Part shown: positions 33,197 through 43,660 of the stretch, in pieces
Layout of the letters: each line of letters starts with the position of its first letter
Numbering within the stretch: the first letter of the stretch is position 1
DNA from: Brachycybe producta
Taxonomy: Eukaryota > Arthropoda > Diplopoda > Playtdesmida > Andrognathidae
Length of the DNA stretch: 64,000 nt
Reading direction: 5' to 3'
NCBI GenBank assembly: GCA_036925085.1
Contig: JAUPFP010000001.1
Coordinates: forward strand, 15,087,854-15,151,853
Notes under the pieces: generated by a model
The model's input: the letters and a program-made list of their open reading frames with translations, nothing else
What the model was told of the DNA's origin: nothing
Database searches by the model: none
Translations under genes and position numbers: made by a program

Positions 33197-33890
33197 TGAA
33201 AAATATAAATATGCCAGTACTATTTTACTCTATATCATCCCCTTTTTTAACATAATAATAAAAATAAGTTATTGGTTTGTATGTCTCTTATATTATTACA
33301 CAATACATAAAACATGATAGAAACTAATTGTAGTGACTTACGAACTTGTCCTCCAACTGGCAAGATCTGGATTCGAGTAAGTGTAATGGTCCGTTTTCAC
33401 GGCAATCACAGTAGTATTCTGTAATTTTCCCCTACCAGCAGAATAGGTTTTATTGAGGTCAGGGTTCGACCCTCCCAGCCACAGAAGGCTTATGTAGGGA
33501 ATGGGGTTTTAAGCTTTCAATCAGTATAGGATTCTAATTGAAGATTGTTGGGCTTGTGTTGGATATTTGGGAACCTATATTATTTCTACAATCAGTTGCT
33601 TGGGTAAAGTTAGGGTTGGGGAATTTCATTATCCATGCAATTAGGCCTTAGAAAGAATATACCCCAATCTTACGTGACCTTTAGATGTGAATTTCTGAAC
33701 AGGTTTTTCCCAGTTGAAGAGTCCTAGGTAGACACACACAGTCACTTATTTGAATAGACCACTCCTTTAGTGCACTTAATTTAGTGTTTATAACTTCACA
33801 CAATTTAATTTGTAATGTCAAAATTCTAAATTTTTTAAAATCTAATCAGTAAAAGTTAAAATCTAAATTCACACAATAAATTCAAATTCA
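33197..33890. other. Intergenic AT-rich DNA
   Basis: No gene seen. A segment near 33345-33510 contains GGATTCGAG and GGGTTCGACC, which resemble tRNA B boxes and could come from a tRNA-derived SINE, but no complete structure was found. Confidence 0.4.
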
Positions 33891-33899
33891 CACAATCTC

Positions 33900-34075
33900 C
33901 AATGTAGAATCACAATTCCAAATTTACTCAATCCAAAAAATTATAATCACAATTCCAAATTCACTCAATCCAAAAAATTATAATCACAATTCCAAATTCA
34001 CTCAATCCAAAAAATTATAATCACAATTCCAAATTTACTCAATCTCAAAAATTAGAATCGCAATTCCAAACGTCA
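33900..34075. repeat. 37-bp tandem repeat
   Basis: About four to five copies of a 37-bp unit containing CACAATTCCAAATTCACTC and AAAAAATTATAAT, with few differences between central copies. Confidence 0.85.
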
Positions 34076-34079
34076 AAAA

Positions 34080-35285
34080 TTGACTTCACAAATATATAAA
34101 ACTTCCAAGTTCACAAAATCAAAATTTGATACTGAGTATGTCCTTCTGCCATAAACTCCAATCTCGGCCTCTGTTTTTACTCAAATGTTTTCTAAGTCCC
34201 TTTTTGTTTTCTTTTAACTGATCCTACAACATATGTCCTCTTCCCTGGAACTCCAATGTCGGACTCTGTCGTGAACACGATGTTCTTGAATCTTTAGTCC
34301 AAAAATGAATTTTAAGCAACCTGATTGGTTAACACTAAGTTTCTTCAATTAAAACAACCAATTGGTCAACTAGCTATTGATCACCTTCTATAAACATCTT
34401 TCGAATATGCATCCAGTCATAAAATTATAATTTAACTTCTTTATAATTTTTTATGATCACCGATACATATTGTTACTTTCACCAACCGTCATTTTCCATA
34501 AAAAATAATGGTTACCCTTTAACTTTTCATTGACAGTTTTAGTTTTCGGCAACTCAAAACATTTCCTTTAAACAATAAGTATTCTCATTATTCATTTATT
34601 TGATTTTCTTGGCCCTCTGAAATGTATTTCTATTTAAATACGAGTTTGGCCCTTTTACCCTTACTATGTTGAGCACCCTACTATCATATAATTCTTTCGG
34701 TACTTCTTTGGTACCTCTTTTGGGTGACGTTTGATTTCAAATACTTTTTCCATTCACTTTGTTATACACATTCAAAGTTTCTTCTCTATAGTCTTCAATA
34801 TTCTCTATATTTGGTTAGTGGCCCTTTTCTCTATGTGTTGAGAATCTGTTATACATGCTTTACTTTTTCTTTAGTTTTTTATTACTTTGTTGATTTTGAA
34901 TATTGAAGAGAACATATAGTAAAAAAGTATCTTGTTACACTCTTTACCATCAGTATCAACTTTTTACTCTTCTTCTATACTGACGTCATAATTTTATAAA
35001 ACAGGCGGTCTTCTATCTGGTGAATACAAAGTACAAATCATATGTTCTTTCTTTTTAAGTTGCATTTTTAACTCTTTATTTCTCAACTTCCTTAATTAGG
35101 TAATTAATTTCATCAGGTCAATTAACCACTTTACTTATATGTCTAGTACTCTATAAAGTATTTTTCCCGCTCTTTTCGTTCTTTAATTAGACTGGTCAAC
35201 ACTATTTTTGCTGACTTATATCTGAGACTTGTTTCTGACTAATTTTCGGGTTCTGAACTCAGATATCACATTGGTTTTTGCCCAT
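34080..35285. other. AT-rich DNA without recognised features
   Basis: Over 1.2 kb with no motif-bearing frame, repeat array or transposon end that I could identify. Confidence 0.5.
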
Positions 35286-35289
35286 CACG

Positions 35290-35760
35290 TCAAGTTTTTA
35301 CACTATGCCATACCTCCATTTGGATCAATCTTCATATAAAAGTACACGATTACAATGTTTTTCGTGGTGATGGCACATTCTTCCATCATATATTATTAGT
35401 TTTTGTATGTAGGCCCTTTTTGGAGTGTTTAAATTCAGTTTTTTAACACTGCACCAGTAGTCTGCCATCATGTGGGTATCCCACCTTCCTTGGTATCGCT
35501 CCTCCATAGCTTTTATATCATAATGGAACCTTTTGCCTTGCTCATCACTTAATAACCTAGATTTTCAGGAAAGGTATCAAGATGACTGTTGAGAAAATGA
35601 ACCTTTATTCTCATGTTGCAACACATGCTTCAACTCAGGGATTGCACACTTTACGTGGAGTCCAAGACTTGTCCTGGTCTCCAAGTCTCACTTGAAAGTA
35701 AGCCACCTGCACCTTCTTCACAAAATTGCTAAAACTCATCCTTTGACTGGGTACAATGAA
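35290..35760 (-). pseudogene. Relic of an uncharacterised conserved family
   Basis: The minus strand reads LLSDEQGKRFHYDIKAMEER and then YQGRWDTHMMADYWCSVKK (about 35440-35545), with HVLQHENKGSFSQQSS upstream in another frame. I recall near-identical text (SDEQGERFHQDI, MMADYCW) from many uncharacterised invertebrate proteins that occur in multiple copies, which suggests a mobile origin. Stops and frame changes show decay. Confidence 0.5.
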
Positions 35761-35779
35761 GCTTCCACATACATAACAA

Positions 35780-36065
35780 AATTTTATATATATATAATAT
35801 CCCAGGTCTGTGCGTGTGTGGAGTAACTGTACAAAACCATTGAAGCACGTCGGAATTTATTTAAATTTGAATAAATGAACCATTTTTTTCTCAAGGTCAA
35901 CTATATGTTGAACTTTTCCTTTGGAAAGTGTAGAAGGGGAGAGAGAGAAAAGTGGGAGGGGGTGACTGAAATTGAAATGAAAGGAGTAAAAAAAGAAAAA
36001 AACGTGCACGTGCACAATTGCCTGTGAATTTTGCTCCCATCATTTATGATGGGTTACCCCAATAG
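35780..36065 (-). repeat. Microsatellite-linked repeat family, copy 3
   Basis: Shares GAAGCACGTCGGAATTTAT, CTCAAGGTCAACTATATGTTG and AATTGCCTGTGAATTTTGC with copies 1 and 2, and begins beside a short TATATA tract. The central part is shortened. Confidence 0.7.
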
Positions 36066-36289
36066 TGTATCTAGACTATTCAAACACTTTCTTCTAGCAG
36101 CAGCCATTGCCTAAGTTACAATTACAACAGTTGATGAACAAAAATCTGAAAAATAAAACATGCCATAGAACAAAAATGGGACGTGCTATGTAAAAACTGA
36201 TTTTATTTTTGAAATCAGCACCCCAAAATTACTTAAGTGTCAGGTCTTTGTCAGCAGAAAAAAATGAAAAATTGTTGGCCAGTGTTATG

Positions 36290-36900
36290 TTTAATTTTGT
36301 TAAAAAGTTTTTATTTTACTTGGTCCATTTATTCGGGCTCACCCCTCTAAAGTGTGTGCGGTGGGTTTAGTCTTTCTCTTTCCCCCTCTCTTGTTTTCTT
36401 TAAACTTTTTATTACTCTGTTGTAAGCATGTGTGGGTGGTTTTTCTTGTTTCAGTCTTCTCTTATGTGTGGGTGGTTTCTTCTTTTACTTTTTCACCCTC
36501 TCCCCTTTTGTGTCTCTTTTACTATGAGTGTGTGGGTGTGATCATTCATACTTTTGTCCACCCTCTCTTTTACTATTACTACTTTCCTGCGGTTATTTGG
36601 TTTACTCATTTTTTCTTTTTTTTTCCTTCTCTTTTAGTATTTCTCCTTTTAGCTCCGCCTCTTTCCTCTTTTTAACTTTATTATTTTTTCCTTTTTTATT
36701 GTTAGGTGTTGTTTTTCTTTATTTTTTTTAACACCTACCATCAGCAACGGCAGTGCATATCAGTGAATACATGTTCAATTCATCAGCATCGTGGTTTCGA
36801 GATAATTGATCATGGGCTACCATGCAAGATGTCTACGCATCTCCCCATGGCAATGCGAGTAACGTTATTCATGTGGTTCCACAGTTACTAATGATTAGCA
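36290..36900. other. Pyrimidine-rich low-complexity DNA
   Basis: The plus strand is dominated by T and C with TGTGTGGGTGG islands. The long open frames across it are composed of F, L, S and P and reflect base composition, not coding. Confidence 0.6.
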
Positions 36901-37019
36901 CTTTGTTATATTTATTAATAAGGATGCAATAAAATGTTACATGTTCAAATTTTTTGCAGTATTGTTTCATTTAGTTATAATTACTAATGACACTTCTGCA
37001 TTCCACATACCTCTGCCTG

Positions 37020-37610
37020 CCTAGGATTAGCAAACTTGGAATTCCAAAGCAAACAGAAGTCTGTCACAGAAGTGTTCAATATATAAAAGAACTTCAGAAC
37101 TTTAGCCTTATTTTCGACAATATATCCACCATTATTGATTGTGATGGATTTCAAATTAGAAGTGATTTTTACATTAAAGAATTGGATACTATACTATCAG
37201 TGATCCACACACAAATATGTTTTTTCAGCTTCCTGAATATAGGGTGTTTACTGACAAGGATGTCAGAACAATGCAATTCATGACAGCACATATTCATGGC
37301 CTTTCTTATGGAAATGATACCGATGATGCCACATTTTCAACATTACCTCTGAAAAAAGTTCAAATGCCTTATTTGCCTATAAGAGTGGCACTGTGGAAAA
37401 AAAAATATTAATGAGATTAAATATTCCTTGCATAAACCTCAAAAAACTAGGTATTTGTATGAAATATGAGAATTTGCTGACAATCTTTGGCCCTAAAGAA
37501 GTTGACTACATGTAGGCACCAAACAACAGAGAAATAGAACAGCACATTGTGCAAAAATTGAATGTTATATTTTTGGATTATGGGTACAAAAGCAGAAATA
37601 AGCTAATATG
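37020..37610 (+). pseudogene. Relic of a second uncharacterised conserved family
   Basis: Plus-strand text reads IRSDFYIKELDTI, then KDVRTMQFMTAHIHGLSYG in a neighbouring frame, and SLHKPQKTRYLYEI downstream. The order (KELA near the start, HIHGL in the middle) matches uncharacterised proteins that I recall from several invertebrates. Function unknown; frames are broken. Confidence 0.4.
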
Positions 37611-38176
37611 TACAATTTATTTTACTCAGAATGTATCAGCCAACAGATTTTCTTGGTATTCGCATGCAAGCCTGTTATGCGATAAAAACATGATGAAAAT
37701 ATCAGGCTGAGATACAGCGTGTGCTGACTGTTCTTCAAGATGAACTTCTAAAAGCATGTAAATGGAAGTCAAGTTCCGACTCATTTTTGTACGATGTATC
37801 CCGAGGAATACGAACGGAAAAAAATAAAATGATTTATTCGATGGTGTGAATTCCTTGTTTGTGTAAAACCTTTGGATCGAAAATGCCAAACCAATTAAAA
37901 TAGTCATCATTCAAGGAATTATGTATCTGATCGCCCATTGGTCAGATTATGAGTGGCGATGTGCAATTATCAAAACTTGTACTAATACTGAATAATAATC
38001 ATATTATGCACTCATTCTTGTTACATTCTTGAAGCTAAAATGGTGGAGCAAGATGAAATATCATGCTTAATGATGGAGATGCCACAAAAAAGAAACCAAG
38101 TATAAAATACATTGTTATACACTGCATTGCGGCTTTTATGCTTATACTCGAAACAACTAACATCGCTATTTGCAAT

Positions 38177-38932
38177 TGTAACGTCCCACCGGACCGTTAC
38201 AATACCCGGTAAATGAATTTCAAACACGCTCGCACTTACCGGTACCAGAGCTCCACGGTGCACCCCCGGGGTGGTGCCGACGCGGAGCTCTCCCGACGGT
38301 GAAACACGACGACGATGCGCCGCCTCGCCGAGAATATCGCGGTAGAACTCCGGTTCTACCGCGAGCCGACACGAGTACCGGCCGAAACAAGTCGGTAACA
38401 GGACGGTGGTGATTTCCCCAACAGGCAATCCCACCCTCCCACGCGGTACTCCCCAAGAAATGACACGGACACACGCAAGTGATGATTAAATAAAAGTGTT
38501 TAATTACACTTACGATGATAAGATGATAAAAAAAGGATGACAGTGGTATTTACACAACTGGCTGGTCCACTTCGACCAGCCAAGCCACCATAAATATACA
38601 AAAAGGCCTAATGGCCAAAGGCACAAAAGAAGAAGTCGCACTGGCCAGTGGAGGTCTACCTGACCTCCACCCACAGGTCTAGTCTTTTCTCAAGCCCACA
38701 ACCAACTGCCCAGATCCTGTGGTTGACTAGGCCACAGGAAACCTCCAGGCAACTCCACCTGGAGGGGACAGAGGTCACAACTGACCTCTCACCCATAGAC
38801 TTCATGGTGAGAGGTCTGCTGGCACCAAAATGGCGTCCGTCCCAACAGCCTACTGTAGCTGTCAGGCAGACCACCATAGGGAAATTCGTCTGCTCCATCA
38901 AAATTAAAATTGGAGCAGACCAGGTTGCCACA
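38177..38932 (-). mobile_element. 3' LTR of gypsy copy A2
   Basis: 756 bp with family A ends, TGTGGCAACC at 38932 and GTTACA at 38177 on the minus strand. The polypurine tract GAAGTTGAGAGGAT lies next to it on the right. Confidence 0.9.
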
Positions 38933-41918
38933 ATCCTCTCAACTTCTCTGTTCCGTCTCGGGAACAGGTCAGTCAAGCCAGCCAGGATTGCTCCCCGAAC
39001 CTGACCTTCTTAGGTACCGGGCTAGTTCTCTGGCGGTGTCGCGAAAGTGGAGCCCATCCACTCCGCAGCCCACCGACGTGCCCACCACAGGCACATCTGG
39101 GTGTTACGCCACCCAAAACCAGTAACGAAGACCGTCCCCCTAAGACGGCTTTCCTCCAGGGCTCGGAATTCCTCGAAAGGAATATCCTGGAGTTGCGGAC
39201 GCGTGTGAAGCGTCCGACTTGTTAGGAGGTCCACCAGGGCAACCGCGGGCTCGGTCTCGCACCCTGGCAGAAGCTCAGTAATAAACTGTCCAGCCATACC
39301 TCCTAAGTCGCATCCCAGCAAACGTTGGATGAATGGGGCTGCACGCCGTGCTAGACGAACTATCCCGGCATCTAGCCCCACCATATCCAAAATAGCAAAC
39401 GTTTGCTGGACTGGATTTAAGACCATTACAACCGGAAAACCTCCACAACCAAATGCCACCACATGGCGCATGTTGTACGGCGGTAGCCACGGCTCTGGAA
39501 GTGGCTCATCCAGACGGTAGTAGCCATGGTATTGGCAACCCTCCATTCCCGGCTGGTCCTGCCAGAGACCAAGCCGGTTATTCAGATACACCTCTGCATC
39601 TGAATACGGGGGCAATGCGCCAATACGCCGTTCCTCAGCCTCAGGCCTAGGGGAGGTTGACGTTTCAGGTCCTAGGGTATCAAATACCCCGCCGCCATGG
39701 ACCGGAGAGAAGGGTGTACTGGGGGTCACGGGGTCACGTCTTGTGGGAACACTGACTCCTGCAACCGAGGTTCCTTCGCCCCTAGGTGAGGGCAAAGTCA
39801 CACGGTGCAGGGTTTCCCCTGCTCGAGCCCGCAGGCTCGAGACCGCATCCACCTTTGGGGAGGATGGAGGCGTGCCGACCAAAACGTCGCACATCGACCT
39901 ACCATCCATCCACGCTGCCTCAACGGGACGGGTATGGACCGGTTGACTCCCGGCCAGCTTGCTTGCCTGAGCACGCCGGGACTCCTCCTTTTCCGCCACG
40001 ACGCCTCCAGTTTCGGCTCCCTGGTGCCTACTACTGGAGGGTGTCGGACTTCCCTTCCTCTCACGTTTGGACTTCTTACGGTCCTTTTTTTTTTTTTCTT
40101 CCCGTGAAAGGAAGGTTGACCATGCGTCGGGTCAGACTTAACTGACCCCGACGACTTACTGGCCCGATCAGGCTTAGGTGGGTGGTTAGCCCCCTTCGCC
40201 TTCTCGGACTCCTTCTTCGAAGGTTTTCTGGCCGGAGCCGTACTCTTCTTCGTAGAAGTGCCCTTAGCCGAAGCGACAGCAGAGGATGACTGTCCGGAAA
40301 GAAATCTTCCTCGGCCATCCCGAAGGAGAGGCTTCTCCTTCGGTGCAAGAGTCGGCTGACTCTTGCTACCAGTAGCTTTGGCTTCCGCACCATGGGCTGG
40401 TGCACTGGAAGCCTGCATCGCCTCCCTCTTGGCGATTCGCTTCTGGCCAGCGATGGTCGTGGCACTCGCAATAGGCGGGGCACCACGACCGACAGGAGGT
40501 TCCCCTGTTTTGAGCGGACTCCGGGTGGGCATTCCCTGCAGGGAAGGGAACTCCGCAGCCCGGCGCTCAAACTCCTGCCGCTCACCTGCACTGACCGCAC
40601 GAGCGATCTGTCGGTGCAGGCTCGCTGCTTGAGCCTGAAGCCGTTTGAGCTTGTCCTCCAAGCTCTCGGGCTTTCGAGGTTCGAAAGGTTTCCTCAACCT
40701 GAGGACTTGGCCTTCTTGCCTCTAGAGCGTTCAGCCACTGGTGGGGTGTGAGGGCGGGACCTCTTTTGTCCCTTACCACCACCACCACTCACAGATTTCC
40801 CCGTTTTACCGGGAGCGGGTACTGGAGGCTGGGTAGCCTTCTTCTCCGCTCGCCGGTCCCTCTTCGGGTTGTCCGACCACCAGCCGGAGGGGCCAGCTAT
40901 TGCCTCAGGCGGACCCGATCCAGCAGCCGGCTTCTCTGGCCAAGCAGCCCCTGAACAACCGTCAGGGCGGGCGAGAGTCTGCTCGAAGCCCCACAGCAGG
41001 CGTGAACTTCTTCAACGCCTCCTCCTTAGCTTTGAGCATTGCCTTTCTCTCTGCGAGAGCCTTGGCTCTGGCAGTGATCCGTGCGGCTCCGGACTTTTTC
41101 TTGCGCTTCTTTGCGCCGTCCTTCCTCACCTGCATGGTCGAAAACTCCCCGACGAAGCATCGACGGTCCCCGACCAGGAAGCCACCTTCCTGGACCATGT
41201 CCCGTCTAGCTTCATCCAACCGATCCAATCGGCCTTCTTCTTCGGCCAAGGACACAGCCACGGCCTCCAAAGACATTGGATCGGCGGGAAGAACTCCGGG
41301 TGATTCCGTCCCAGACGGTTTACCCTCGGAGGCCGAACTACTCCCGTCAGACTCCGAAGAGCCCTCTGAAAAGGCGTTACGCCTCCGCCACTGCCTTGAG
41401 GCGTCAACCACCGAATCAACGGTGGTTTCGACCTCCATCTCCGTGTCAATGACTAAGGACGCTCCCAAGGAGACGTCCTCACTGTCCTCGACCACCCTAG
41501 ACCAATCTAGGAGGTCTCGGACAGCCAGAGACCCGGGTTCTGGGGTACTAGTGGTTACCACACCGGTAGCCGCTTTCCCACCATCAACACCCGCTTCTGC
41601 AGCCTCTCCAACCGGAGAAACTACCGCCGCCACCGACTGAACGGTGGTAGCAGCCGTATCTCAGGAGGGAGACTGCAGGTATCTGCCCCAGAAGGCTCCG
41701 ACACCGGTCGGAGTCGACTGGGCAGACTTCGGACCTCTACGGACTCTGCCGCCGGAGAATCAACTGATTCCACGGTAGCATCAGCCGTTTCCGGTCCGCC
41801 AGATGATGGGGAGCCCTCCGATCCCGACTCCAACAGCCTTGCATCCCCCAGATGCAGCGGGCTGAGGGAGGGGGGCCGTTGGCCACTCCCGTCGCCTTCC
41901 TCCTTCTCCGTGGTGAGC
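38933..41918 (-). pseudogene. ORF3 of gypsy copy A2, broken
   Basis: Minus-strand ORF3 in three main pieces: acidic N-terminal part (about 40962-41918), lysine/serine/proline-rich middle (39798-40697) and the C-terminal domain (39022-39999). The C-terminal domain has GCQYHGYYRLDEPLPEPW, VAFGCGGFPVVMVLN, ARRAAPFIQRLLGCDLGGM and RNTQMCLWWARRWAAEWMGS. Frame changes near 40.8 kb and 39.95 kb break it. No transmembrane segment, fusion-peptide or protease motif is apparent, so nothing supports an envelope role. See the A1 copy for the full-length version. Confidence 0.75.
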
Positions 41919-42584
41919 CTGTGAAAAAGGGAAGAGACCGTCAAAAACAAGTTTCTACCATGAAAAAGTGAATTCCACGGGCTTTCACCGTGAGAATTCT
42001 CGTTTTTCACCGTTCAAAGTCGGTAATCCACGGTCAAAACCGCGTTTTACCGCCTTCGCACGGTGAAAACCACTTTTCCCCCTTTCGGAACTGGTAGAAA
42101 GGGTATTCCACGAGATTTCACCGTGCGAATCGTGGTTTCCACCGTCCAAAGTCGGTAATCCACGGTAAAAACCATGGCTGACCACTTTCGGACGGTGAAA
42201 ACACCCTTTCACCGAGTTCCGACGGTTGGAAAGGGCATTGCACGGCCTTCTACCGTGTAAAATGCCGTTATCACCGTCCAAAGTCGGCAATTCACAGTCA
42301 AAACTGCGTCTTACCGCCTTCGGACGGCGAAAACCACTCCCTGGCAGGCTTCTACCGTCCAAACACCGTCGAACTTGGGCCTTCCCAAGCGAAACGGCGC
42401 TCGGACAGGCTGAACCCGCCGGAAAAGTGCTTTCCACAGTGGTTCGGCCACCATAACAACAGTCATGGCGGCGAAACCACACCCACCACGTGTGTATACG
42501 GTCAACGACCGTAAAACACACCGTTAACAAATAAAAGAGAACTGCCAACAGGCAGGAGAAGGAAATTCCCTTAGAGGGACTTAC
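41919..42584 (-). other. Putative intron between pol and ORF3 of copy A2
   Basis: On the minus strand a GTAAGT donor begins at 42584 and an acceptor (CTCTTCCCTTTTTCACAG) ends at 41919, 666 bp. Three 132-bp tandem repeats lie inside, with the phrase ACCGTYCAAAGTCGG at about 42008, 42140 and 42272. Donor and acceptor are conserved in copy A1. No RNA evidence is available. Confidence 0.5.
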
Positions 42585-43660
42585 GTTTTTAGTGTTGCCC
42601 TCTTTTTCCAGTCTTGGCACGCTTTTTAGACGGGGAATTGGTGGTTTCTTTTCCACACGTGGTGCCGGCGTTTTTCGTTTGTTAAATTTGCAAACAATAT
42701 GGCGCCTAGCCGCCAAATTCACCGTCTTAGCGGCTAATGGCCGTGCAGTAGCGGCTAAAACATCATTAGCCGCCTCATGCATGGTCACCATGGAGATTTC
42801 ACCGTCGTCTGCCTTTTTAAGGGCAGCCACACGGTGAATTCTCCTACACCAAGACTGGAACTGGTGGGTAGAGACATTTACCGTCAATTCTCTTATATTG
42901 ATGGTAATTGGAGATTGCACGGAGGTTTTTATGGACGGATATCTCCGTCCACGGACCGATTTTGTCGGGCCTTTGGCTGGACACCTGGTGATGGGCCGCC
43001 CTCGGTTTCTACCAAAACCGTGGCGGGCCCCAAACACCGCAACGTCCGGCCGCCTCCTCTCCCAGCCGTCCGCCAAACTAGCAGACTGCCGGCTCTCTCC
43101 CACCATGGGAAGGACTCCCAAAGGGTACCCCACAATAGGAGCCTTCCTTGGGGGCTTCCCACTCGAGCGTCAAACCCACTCACCTCATACACCCTTGGTC
43201 TCCGCGGACGGAGATTGTACCGAGGTGGAGGGGGGTCATCCGCTTCAGAGTCAGTAGACTCCGGCGTAGAAACGGACGGTGGCTTTAGCGCCGGAGTCAA
43301 TCCACTCTGCGCCGAAGCCTCCGTGGCATCGCTGTCTGTACCGGAGGAGGTGTCAGAGACTCCAAGTCCATCTTCCTCCCTCACGGTACAGGTGGGTACG
43401 TACGGCTTAAGGTTATCTACGTGAAACCGGTCACGCACCTTCCGACCATACCCATCTACGAACTCTATTTCGTAGATCAGGTCGGAATACTGCAGGACCA
43501 CCGTACCCCTCTCAGCTTTATAGGCCAAGCTCCATTTCTTCGCCTGACCGAGCTTCCCAGCCTGATCTCTTATCCACACCTGATCACCAGGCTGATACAG
43601 AGGAGGCTCCACACGGCCAGCGTCGTACCGTTCTTTCTGCCTTTTCTGAGCAGCCTTTTC
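42585..43660 (-). pseudogene. Integrase C-terminus and pol extension of copy A2
   Basis: Continues pol after a frameshift near 43,660, caused by a short duplication around TTTTCTGAGCAGCC. It encodes the GPY/F-like module (FVDGYGRKVRDRFHVDNLK), an acidic tail with RYNLRPRRP, then in another frame the post-integrase extension with KKADDGEISMVT and AAKTVNLAARRHIVCK. The extension ends at the putative splice donor. Confidence 0.75.

Noticed and set aside
33345-33510. tRNA gene
   Set aside because: B-box-like words are present but no cloverleaf or A box at the right distance could be drawn.
33900-34075. 37-bp repeats as a CRISPR array
   Set aside because: Units are directly adjacent with no unique spacers, and the genome is animal.
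36352-36731. Long open frames with F/L/S/P-rich products as membrane proteins
   Set aside because: The plus strand is a pyrimidine-rich low-complexity tract; the hydrophobic text follows from base composition.
39805-41640. Plus-strand open frames opposite ORF3 of A2
   Set aside because: Antisense shadows of the GC-rich ORF3; no motif and no conservation beyond that of the coding strand.
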